Source of the DNA: Pyropia yezoensis
Lineage: Eukaryota > Rhodophyta > Bangiophyceae > Bangiales > Bangiaceae
Assembly: GCA_009829735.1 (NCBI GenBank)
Contig: CM020619.1
Location: 18,233,816 to 18,297,815 of the forward strand
Direction of reading: 5' to 3'
DNA: 64,000 nucleotides
Part shown: positions 53,193 to 63,300 of the stretch, piece after piece
Layout: every line of letters starts with the position of its first letter
How positions within the stretch are numbered: the first letter of the stretch is position 1
Position numbers and translations under genes: made by a program
The notes under the pieces: model-generated
Database searches by the model: none
What the model saw: only the letters and a program-made list of their open reading frames with translations
Told to the model about the DNA's origin: nothing

Positions 53193-56100
53193 TTAGCGTC
53201 TTGCAGTGTCCACCAGACCACGGGGCGCGTCTGTCGCCCCCGTCTCCGCCCGACGTACCCCGTCCATGGCACTGCCGACCGCCGCCACCTGTTCCCCACC
53301 AGGAGCACCGCGTCGCGTCGTACAGGACGCCGCCGTCGCGTCGCCGTCGACAACCCCCCTACCGCCACCGCCACCGCCACCGCCACCACCACCGTCGACG
53401 ACAGTGTCCACTGCAGCCAGTACGGGCCATACATCGACCCGCGTAGTCGCACGGGTGCGACGTACAGGCGGGACGGGAACACCACTGGGAGGACGCTTGG
53501 TCGTCCAGGCCCACCTCATACCAAACGGGCGCTTGAAAGGCCACACGTTGGTACCCGTGAGACGACGAGCGGCCACCCACGCAATGTTGCGGGTCGCAAC
53601 GTCGTCCCGATTGCGAATCACGGGCGGGTGTGGCGCTGGGTGACCGGGGCCTTGTGGGGCCGCGAGAGAGCACGTGTAGCAGCCCTTGGCCGCCCACTCG
53701 CTCAGCCACCTCGGGTCGGCATAGACGGCGCGGTCCTCGACGGCACAGGCGGCCAGCGCGGCCGCGCGCCGCGCCACAGCAGCAGCACGGGCAGTGGCTC
53801 GGACGGCCTCCCGGTAGGCGTCGGGGTCTGGCCCTCGGCGCGTCACGTGGGTAGCAGAGGGGAGGGCCCGCTTTGGCCGCCCCCGACGCGACCCAGCCGC
53901 CATCCGCACATGCCGTGTCGACGGCAAAGGGCCGGCCGGCGGCCCATTCAGCTCTCTTGGAATCTTGGGGGGGGAGTTGCCCGTCGGGTAGATGAGCACC
54001 ATCTTGTCGTGACACTCGGAGCATGCCTTGCTCGTGTTGAACTCGTCCTGGTCGACGAACCAGCACAGCCGTCGGAGGTGGCGGCGGAGCCAGGCGTCCC
54101 CCCCGCGCACGCGCTCGGTGCCCATGGCCATGACGACCGCGCCGCCGCCACGGACCTGGCGAAGGAGGCCGCCGGTCAGGTCCCGCGCCACCGAGGCAGC
54201 AAAGCGGCCGCGTTGGATGGCCTTGCGCACACGCGCCGCCCGCGGGTGTCGCGTGGCTTGCGCGCCAAATCGCTGGCCGTACGCGGCCGTGTCGCGACGG
54301 GCGGCCCACTCGAGCGTTGCCTGCAGGTGCTTGCCGCCGTCGCCGGTACGCATCGTGCCGTGTGCAGCTGCCAGGTCGACGGGTGGTAGGTGGCCAGCGA
54401 CGCCGCCTCCATCACCCGCCGCCGCCACCAGTCCCGCCACCGCCGCCGCCACCGGTCCCGCCCCAGTACCGCTGCGTGCCCGCCACTGCTTCCACGCACG
54501 GCCAAAAAGTTACCGCCGCAGGCCTCGCGAAAGTGAGCGGCACTCAGGCTGTAGCGAAGGCCGGGGACGGGTGCCAGTCGACGACACCCCTTGCGCCGGG
54601 GCAGCGCGTCCACCCGGTCCTGCAGCGGCGCGTCTGGGGTGGTGCCGCTGGCACTGTCGCCCGCCGCGGCAGTGGGGTCCACCAGCCACCGTGCCACCTT
54701 TTCCGCCTCATGACGGGGCACAGTCCATCGGGACAGGCGCGTGCGACGCAGCACACGCCGCACCGAGGTGGCGAGCTGGGTGCGGCGGGCCCGTCGGATG
54801 GACGCCTGCGGCCCACGCCGCACGCGCCCGTGGCCACCGCCGGGGCTCGCCGTCTGGTAGGTCTTTGCCTCGGGGGGCGTCGTCGCACCCGCCGCCGCCG
54901 GGGCCACCGCCGCCGCATCATCGTCGCTCCCCACGGGTGACGACCGCCGCGCTTGTCGCTTGGAGGGGCCCCCTCCTGTCCCCGCCCCTGCAGCCGGGGC
55001 GCCCGCCGCCGCCCGTTTCCTAGACCCCCTGGGTGGGTGGCCGTCGGGCACGGTTGCGGCTGCCGCCACCCCGTCTTGGACGCCCGCCCCACGCAGGAGC
55101 GCCACGGCCGCCCGGTTGAGCGCGTCCAAGCCCATGTGGCGGGACCACGCGGCGCGCATCGCGGCTACAACGGGGCGGGCGGGGAGGTCTGCCGTCGCCA
55201 CGCGCTCACCTGGTGCTGCCGACAGCACGGCAGACCGTCCCGGGTCTCCACCGACCATCTGGAGCCACCGGACGCGCGCCAACGGCAGGCCAGCCCGCTC
55301 GAGCTGCGTCAGTACCCCCGCCCGGGACGCAAAGCCTTTGCCGCCGCGGTCCCGTGCACGTCCACCGCCGTCCAGCTTCTTGGCCCAGGCCACCGCCCGC
55401 GCCTCGGCCTCTGCGGCCGTGTCGGGTCGAGACAGAAAAAACGTCACCGCCACGCCGTCGGTAGACAGCTGGGAGGAGGCCCGGTTGGCGCGGCCGCCGA
55501 CACCAGCCATGGCGGCCAGCACCGCTGCACCGCCCGTTCGCAGCTCTGGCCATCCCCGGAGACTGGGGTGGCCACGCACCCCCACGCCAGTAGCGACCGA
55601 AACTGCCCGCAACAGGGCGAGCATCTTGTCCGGCACCAGCGTGCCGTGACCGTGGAGCACCGCTCGGGCGCCAGGGATGAGGGCGTACGGGCTCTCCACA
55701 CCCACATTCAGGACGTGGAGGAGATACGGCACGTACGCCCACCAGCGGCGCTTCTTCACAGGCGTTGCTGGAAAGAGGCCCGCCACAGAGGGTGGCATGG
55801 CCGCCCGCATGACGGCCACCCGTTGCGCTAGCGCCTGGACCAGGTGCTGGGGGACGCCGTCGAGGCCCCGCCGGCCCGGCGTTGCCTTGTCCGCGGTACC
55901 CGCGCGGAAGCGCGCGGCCGCCCACCGCGCTAGCCGCCGCTCCGTGTCCCGGGCAGAGCCGCCCGCTGGAGCAGCCGTGGCAGCGGGGGAGGTGGCCATC
56001 GCGTCCTTGGCCGCTTTGGCGCCAAGCTTGCGACACGCCGCGTCCACACACCGCCCGGCGTGGGTGGCCACCATGGTGGCGACGGGCTCCCATCGTGCGG

Positions 56101-57370
56101 TGTTGTTGCTCGCCGGAAGATACCGGTCGCACGCAGCTGCCGTGACGGCCAGCACCTGCGTCAGGGCGTAGGAGAGCGCCTCTGCCAGCAGCGGGTGGCT
56201 CGTTGTCACCACAGAGCGGGCGCGCGCCATCCGCGTGTTGGCCCGCCCCTTGCCAAACCCCGCACACACGGTGCCCACCTGCAGGGGACTGCCAGACACA
56301 CCCTCGCAGGCGCAGGCGTAGGCCAACCACAGCCAGACGGGCGCCCAGTTTGCGGGCACGGCCCCCGTCCAGTCGGCGTCGTCGGCGGCTGCGTCCGCGA
56401 CGGTCGACACCAGGCGCCGCAATGCCACGTCGAGGACGCGGAGCATGAGGAAGCGGAGCTTGGTAGCCGCCCCAGAGAGGTCCTCCAGCTCTACTTGCAG
56501 CGCCGTCTCCACCGCCGCGCGCGTGTCGGCGTCGTCCTTGTCGTCCCCAAACACCGCCCTCGCGAGGACGCCCACCGGCACGGTACACGCCCGCGTCTGC
56601 CGTCCAGTGCTCTGAAGCGGGTCCTTGCAGTCGGGGTCGACGCCGCGGTCGTAGGCCGCTGACACACCCCCGCAGTGCCGCTGCACCAGGCAGGCGGCAT
56701 CCCCGCTGCTGTGGCCCCCTCCCAGGCAGTCGCGACACTTGGACGCGGCCGCCGCCGCCGCCGCCGGGACGGCGGCGGCAGCGGCAGCGGCGGCGGCAGC
56801 GGCTGCCGGCCCTGCACCAGCCGGGGCCTTGCAAGAGGTGACCTTGTGCCCGGGCTCGCCACGTCCGCTACACTTTTGCGTCCGCCCCTTGCGGGCGGGC
56901 GGTGCGTCAGTGGCAGCCTCGCGCCGGGGCAAGCCCGCGGCGGCCACGCCAATCAGCCCAGCGGCCGTCTTGGCGCGTGCGGCGAGCTCCACCACGGCCT
57001 CGCTTGGCGCCGCCCGACCACCGTAGTACACGCTGACCGCCTCTGCCGCGTCTGTGATGGCCGCGACGAGGTCCTCGCCGGCGCCGTCGAGGGGGCCCGC
57101 CGCCTCCTCATCCTCGGCCGCCTGCTGCAACTGCGCGACGGCGGCAGACCAGTCGGCCGACGAGGCCGCGTCGCCCCCGTGGGGTGCAGACACGCCCCGC
57201 AGGCGGCTCAGGTTGGCGGCGAGCACCGCCCGCTTGAGCGTCACCACGTTGCGTGCGTCTTGAACGTACGCCTGCTCTTTTGCCGGGTCCCACTCCTCGT
57301 CTGAGGTGGTGTCGCCGTCCAGCCCGTCGACGCCAATGTCTTGTTCTCTGCCGTCGTCTTCTTCGTTCAT
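53193..57370 (-). CDS. Fanzor/TnpB-like RNA-guided nuclease, frame changes once
   Basis: Predicted eukaryotic TnpB relative: an RNA-guided DNA endonuclease with a split RuvC fold. The first frame runs from ATG 57370 to a stop at 54176, the second to 53193. N-terminal zinc-knuckle-like segments are CSGRGEPGHKVTSC (about 166-180, one Cys replaced by Arg) and CRDCLGGGHSSGDAAC (about 211-226). Then come TDGVAVTFFLSRP (about 633) and RuvC-I GGDPGRSAV with Asp709. The second frame has QDEFNTSKACSECH, whose Glu and first CxxC are typical of the RuvC-II/zinc-ribbon block, a second CxxC (CYTC, 53670-53681) and RuvC-III NRDDVATRNI (Asp codons at 53601-53606). The frames can be joined by a phase-0 GT-AG intron 54469-54321 or 54415-54321, or by a frameshift. 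Joined length is about 1,340-1,390 residues, longer than most relatives. The tail after RuvC-III is Arg/Gly-rich. Confidence 0.8.
54321..54470 (-). other. Zone of frame change in the Fanzor-like gene
   Basis: Both frames are open here. The acceptor CTGCAG ending at 54321 is compatible with donors GTACTG (54469, 149-base intron) or GTGATG (54415, 95-base intron), each joining the frames in phase 0. Neither donor matches the GTGCGT or GTAAGC donors of the clear introns nearby, and the first-frame residues removed (Trp/Arg-rich) look plausibly coding. A missing base is an equal alternative. Confidence 0.55.
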
Positions 57371-57383
57371 CGTGAATCCGGGG

Positions 57384-57384
<1 letters not shown>

Positions 57385-57440
<56 letters not shown>
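57385..57440. repeat. Poly(G)56 tract (poly-C in the transcript leader)
   Basis: Fifty-six consecutive G on the plus strand begin 15 bases upstream of the Fanzor-like ATG on the minus strand. It is the longest homopolymer in the window. The exact length may be unreliable in an assembly. Confidence 0.9.
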
Positions 57441-57441
<1 letters not shown>

Positions 57442-57695
57442 GGAGGGGGGGGGGCGGGTTGTGTGTGTGGGAACGACTGTGAGGAGGGTGGGTGGGTGGG
57501 ATTGTCGACGGTGGCTGATGGGGTCGGCAAAGATGGGGAACCACGGGGCACCACCTACCGCCCCATTTATCGTCTGGCAAGGCACCATCCGGCCCAGGGT
57601 CCTCACTCGCTGCCGTACGCGTGCTGTAGACGCTGGCGATGGGCTACACGGGCCGTCAGGATGCCGGCGGTCCAGGTCCTCCCAACCCCCCCCCC

Positions 57696-57785
57696 CCCCC
57701 CCCCCCCGCCCCCCCCCCCCGCCCCCCCCCCCCGCCCCCCCCCCCCGCCCCCCCCCCCCGCCCCCCCCCCCCGCCCCCCCCCCCG
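57696..57785. repeat. Minisatellite (C12G)n with exact 13-bp period
   Basis: Single G residues interrupt a long C tract at 57708, 57721, 57734, 57747, 57760 and 57773, each exactly 13 apart, then at 57785 after 12. The period is not a multiple of three, so this is a non-coding tandem array. Confidence 0.92.
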
Positions 57786-59759
57786 CCCCCCTCCTCTCCC
57801 CCCCGCCGCCCACCCCCCGCCACCCCCAAACCGACGCTACCTCTCGGGCAGGGGGCAGAGCGGAGGATGCTCGCACCGCCACGTGCCCCTGTGGGCTGTC
57901 GCGTGGCCTTAGCTCACCGCCCCGGAAATTAAAGATCCTTCTCATCGCCGAGGCACCCGTGGCCGACGGTGGCTGCCGTGAGAGTGTCCTGCGGCGCGGC
58001 GGCCGTGATGGTGGAGGGGCTCGCGGTGGCGGTGGTGGGGCTGGCGGTGGTGGTGTGGCGGCAGCGGTGGTGGTGATGGGGTTGGTGGCCCAATTGCAGA
58101 CCGCGCACAGACGCTGTGCTCATGGCAGCCTCCAGTAGCACGACGGTGGGTGCGGGACGGAGTGCACGGCATGCACTGCGGCATTTGAGCCGACTGACAC
58201 GCCAGCATCCGTGCGGCTCGCCCAACCATGGCGAGCGAGCGCCCCCCCCCCCCCCTCCCCCCCCGCTCCCGACGGCACGTATTGGGAGAGTGACCGCCAC
58301 CGTGCTGCGGGACAATAACAACACTGCAATTGAACCCACCCTTGGCACTGCTTGCTCGCCACGGTGCATGTGGGGCGGCGTGTTGGGACGCGGGCACCCA
58401 GCCTTTTGGTGCTTCCGGCAGGCCCCGTCCGTTTGCAATGCACTACGAGCACCGTTTGGGAAAAATGTCATCCTGGACGTCTTGGTGGGGGGGGAGGGGG
58501 GGCAGTCGTGTACCTTAAACCCACCGCCACAGACGGCATTGCCATGCTGCGAGCTCACCGCGTGGTGCTTCCAAATGGCCTGTCACCAGCACACGACACC
58601 GCGCGGGCCGCGTGGACCTACGGCTCTCGTCAGACCCGGGGGCGCCGAGGGAAGCGACTGACCGGACCTGCCTGTGGCTGAACGTGCGGCCGACGGATGA
58701 GAGCACCCATCCCCGGACACCCCCGTCACCGTCCAATTCAACATCATCTCGCGCCGCCGCCCAAATCCCCTCCCCTCCCGTTCGATCCGCGTCAGTGTCA
58801 GCCGGTGGTCGGGGATCTCAGATATCGAAATTCAATTCGCCCCCCCTCCCCCGCCCGTCGCCCTCTCTTTATGGTTTCCCCCCCCACCATGACGCAATCG
58901 GAAGACACTAATTCACGCGCCCACACAAAAGAACAACTATGTGACCGCCCAGCTCGTTCCGTTATGCACCAAACGCGAGACGTCAGCTCTGGCGACAATG
59001 TCTACAAAGATCCGAAGAGCGTTACGTACAGTCGGTACCCAATATTATCCTAATATTATCCGTACGGCGAAAAACGAGATCCGTACGGATCGATTTGACA
59101 ACAGGCCACCCATCAAATCAAGGCCCTGGGCTGGTCAATACCTCGTGCTAGCACCCCCAGCGTAGCGGGTCTTAAACCGTGTACCTTATTTTCCGTGCCG
59201 GCACGTGCGCGCACTGTCGAATGCCTGTTTGCAGGCCCCGCGGGCCCGGGTGTCGCCGCTTCTGCAAAGCCGTAAAATTTCACATTGTCAGCGGTGCACG
59301 CCTTGGAATCAAAAAAACGCTGCCGGGCATGCACAATGTGAAGTGCGGCCCTGGTCGCGCAAAACACCGTGCCTGCAGCAACATTCACAAACACGTGAAT
59401 GCCGTGCCCGTCGCATGCATTGCATTACGCGGTCACGCGAGGAAGCCTGCACAGCAGTGCAGCAGTGCAGCACCAGCGACTGACACCATTCGGGCACGTC
59501 ATGAAACGTGGATATTGCTGCATAGACACGTACTCTCGGGTCACGGTCGCCTTGTTGTGCGCCCCGCGGCACGCCCCTCCGGCGAGACGGACACAGGCCG
59601 TGGGAATGTAGGCCTTGCCGTCCTGATGACGGTCGTCGAGGAGAGAAAAAAAAAAAAAGAGTAGGAAGCACGGTCACAACGCGGCCATGTGCGCTCTTGC
59701 ACACGGAAATCGGGCTTTACGGGGCCCCTGGGCGCCCCCCTGCAATCCCGTGCCCGCCT

Positions 59760-59950
59760 GTTCGGGCCGTCAAAACCTTGGGGCGACCCCGCTTGTCCAC
59801 CCTGGCGCGGGCGGACTCCGTGCGGATGGCCCACAACTGCGTAGGCGATGGTGCTCTTGGAGCGCCCCAAATCCGTACCGATGGCCCGGAAGGACCTCTT
59901 CTGTTGGAGAAGGCCAGTGATGACCCCGGGCGCTCACCGTCGGACAGAGG
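59760..59950 (-). pseudogene. Decayed Tc1/mariner-like transposase N-terminus
   Basis: On the minus strand LSDGER (59930-59947) is followed in another frame by GLLQQKRSFRAIGTDLGRSK and STIAYAV, then in the first frame by KRGRPKVLTAR (about 59763-59795). This order resembles the DNA-binding helix-turn-helix and GRPR-type linker of Tc1/mariner transposases; IS30-type HTH domains look similar. The frame must shift twice, and no catalytic DDE/D domain is identified downstream, so it is a relic if real. Confidence 0.42.
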
Positions 59951-60194
59951 GCGACGCGATGAGCCCGCCATCGTGCCTGCCGACCACGGCGGAGTCCTGG
60001 GCGCTGAGCTGTGGGCTCACATACACGGACGGTGCTGTGGCACTTGGGCGCGACCTTGCCATATGAGCCTTTGTCCAACTGGTCACGCAACTCAAAACAT
60101 CAACGACAGCAGTTGGGAACAACACTGGGGAACAACCGACCACCACATGAAAAGCGACACCTTCAAAGCATAAAAAAGAGGGGGTGCCGTACAG

Positions 60195-60220
60195 CCCCCC
60201 CCCCCCCCCCCCCCCCCCCC
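60195..60220. repeat. Poly(C)26 tract
   Basis: Twenty-six C on the plus strand, about 80 bases past the helicase stop codon on its 3' side. One of several long G/C homopolymers in the window. Confidence 0.85.
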
Positions 60221-60301
60221 ACTTCCCCCCCCAGAAAAAAAAGATACTCCCGACTAGTACATCCTGTCGGGAGCCACAATGTTGATGTGCTCGCGGCCCG
60301 G

Positions 60302-63300
60302 TCAATCAGGACGGCTCCCCCTACGGCGGACGTTGTCCCACCAGCTCTTCCACACACCCCCAGAGCTTGAAAGGTAGTCCATGTCACCAATCACGTGGAG
60401 ATGGCTCTGTGCCCGCGACATCATGACGTTCACGTGCCGCTCGTCGGACAAAAAGTCGGTGCTCCCGCCGGGTGGCGCCCCAGGCTCTGACCGCACGAGG
60501 GAGAGTATGACACAGTCCACAGAAGCGCCTTGGCAGCCATCCACGGTGGACACCCTGACGTCGGCACATGGTCTGCGGGGCAGCCGCCTGCTGTCTCTCA
60601 TCGACTGCACCACTTTATTCAGCTTGTTCCGCTGCGCAGTATACGGGGTGATGAGCATCTTCTTGAGTTCGGTAGCCCCGCTGGACGTCGCCCACGCCCG
60701 CAGTAGATCCGAAAGAGCCATCTCGACCAACCGAAGCTCTGCAACGTTAATCAGGCTCTTGTTGTTGGGGGTGGTGGAACCCATCTCGTGCGCCCGATCG
60801 TCGGCCGGCAGGCGGGAAGTGTCTGTCACTTGCAGCCCTCCAAAGCGAATAGGCTGTCCCGGATGGTTTAGCCACGCGGGTGTTCCAAGCCCCTCCTCAT
60901 GGCGGGCCTTGGGCCCGCGCCCGTCCGACCATATGCCAATGTGCCGGTAAAAGACTCCTCGGAGGAGGGACCATAACAGCGGCCGCATGCGGTACTGCAC
61001 GGAGAGGATGACGCAAGCGGACAGAAACCTGGCGAGCCGCTCAAAAACGCTTGATGTCATCGGCCGTGTCTCGCCTTTGTACTCCATGCCGGCGCTCGGC
61101 CTCAGCTGGGCATTGTCGCCAACAAGGACAATGCACTTGGTCCGCTCTGCCGGATGACCGTCCTCTTCTTCATCTGACGAGCCACCCGCACGCCCCGCCC
61201 GCTTGGCGCGAACAGTGGCGGCGACAGACGCAGGGACGCTTGTTGCCGCACCCTCGTCAATGATAATGGCGTCAAAGCCATGACCCCCCACAAGCGCCCC
61301 CGTCGACGTTGACGTTCTTGTGACAATGATGGACGCGCCGCCCACGATCCGCTTGCGGAGCTCCCGTTCCGCACGCTGCTGGCGACGTAAGGCAGCCTCC
61401 AGGGCTTTCTCCGCATCGGCACATTCCTCGAGGAGGTTTTGTGACCCACCCGCGCCCGGCTCTGCACCCTGGGCGTGGGAACAATCCACACGACGGCCTT
61501 CATCGGCCACCCGTGCCCTTGCCCGTTCCACCGCGGCTGTCACGGACGGGTAGGCGACAGGAAGGCGCTCGTCCACCACGGCGTCAATGTGCGTTGTCTT
61601 GGCACGGTGGCCATCCGGGGGGGGTTCACCCACACGGAGGAGCGTCACGGCATCGGGTTTCGCGACGCCGTGTCGACTGGCAGCCCCCGACGGACAGAAC
61701 AACTCGTGCACTGCGTCCAACAGCTCGTCGCACGCCGTGTTGGTGCGCGACGTCAGCAGCACCCGCCCGGCTGGCAGGGTCCCAAGTACCATGTCCACCA
61801 TGGAGACAATGGCGCGTGTCTTGCCCGTCCCGGGGTGGCCCGTCACCAGCTGGACGTCACACTCGTCCGACAACAGCCCCTGGCGCATGCAATCGACTGC
61901 GCGCCACTGGAACTCGTCCAGGTGGGCGTAGCGTGGAGGAGCACTCTGCAGGGGGGGAGGCCCCGGTGCCGGTACAGGTACCACCTGCTGTCCCCCGTGC
62001 GGAGGCGTTGCGTGGATGGCGAGCGCCCTCTGCATGACTGGCGGAAGAAGGTCCCAGTGGCCGAGGCCGCCAAACTCGCGGCTGTCCGACAGGACACTAT
62101 GAGACAGGGTGACGACCACATTCGCCGTCCGGCGATGGAGCATCCGCCGCACGTCTGAACGACGCACCGCAAACAACCACCGCCTGGGGGGGCCGGATGC
62201 GCCACCGTGGCGCGCCATGCTGGCGTCATCGTCCCGCTTGTCTAGCCCCGGGCCAGGCGTCTTGTCCACCCACCACTGGCCTGCCCCCGCGGGCGGTGGG
62301 CCACCAACCCCCCCGCCGGGTTGCCCCTCCTTGTCCTCGCAGCGGCCAATAAACACCGCGTCCACGGGGGTGCTGCACACCGAGCCGACGGGTTCCGGTA
62401 CCCAAAAGGCACACAAATCACCCGGGGTGGCGTCTGTGGGGTCCACTTGACACTCTCCCCCGCGGTCCATGTGGCGGCGGTGGTGGCGGCCGCCCCCACC
62501 GGGGGGACCCCCCCGGGGGGCGGGCATGCGCACGAGCACGTTGCACATGCGACACGCCCGCGGGTCGTCCAAGATGGAGCCCCCCACCTGCGGCGACGAC
62601 AGGGTGATGGGCGCGTCGATGCGAGCCACGCCAAAGCGGGAGCACAATGACGACGTGGTCACGCGCCCACTGCGTCCGCCGCCGCCGCCATGGCCCTTGT
62701 TGCTCCCTTCGATAGACTGCGCCACCGCCTCTGTACCGCGGGCGGCTAGCTGGCACAAGGTGGCGACAACGATGGCCTGCCAGCGGCCCCCAGGTCCTCT
62801 TGCGTACAACGGGGACGGGCGCAGGTGGGTTGTAACACCCTTCCACCCAGACTCGGACGTACAGAGCGTCAGCTGACCGAGCGCCACCCGATCACCATCC
62901 GCGCCACACAGTGTGGGAGGACTGGCCTGGCGGGCATCATCTCCCGCCGCCGCCACCGCCGCCGCGGGCAGAGGTGCAGCAGTGGGAGACGCGTCCCCCC
63001 CACCACCTGGGGAACCGATACAAGGACCTCCCACGCCGGCAATGCCACCTCCATCAACTGCCGCCCCCGCGTCTGCAACTGCAGGCAAAGCGGGAGAGGG
63101 CTCCTCCCCCCGAGCCACTGCCGTGCCCACAGCAGCCACCCCCGCCGTGTCGGTTGCTGCAGCAGTACCAGGTTCAGCAGGTGCACCTCCGCCAACAACC
63201 GCGTCGGCCACGGCCGCCGTGCCCGCAGCGGCCCCACCAACGCCAGGAGCACCCACAGCCACAGCATCCACTGCGCCTGTGGCTATACCCGCCGCCGATG

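Larger units (their letters stand above)
57371..60301. other. Spacer between the Fanzor-like gene and the helicase
   Basis: Contains the 56-G run and C12G minisatellite next to the Fanzor-like start, GC-rich filler to about 58880, a GC-poorer part with paired TAATATTATCC-like sequence near 59040-59062, the decayed transposase piece at 59760-59950, a 13-A run near 59645 and 26 C at 60195-60220. No other gene is recognised. Confidence 0.5.

Noticed and set aside
53163..54389. 408-residue plus-strand frame opposite the nuclease C-terminus
   Set aside because: Shadow of the minus-strand RuvC and zinc-ribbon sequence.
57696..57785. CRISPR-like array
   Set aside because: It is a simple 13-bp minisatellite with no spacers, in a eukaryotic genome.
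59036..59070. TAATATTATCC pair resembling a rolling-circle origin nonamer
   Set aside because: Not an exact match, no stem around it and no Rep gene in the window.
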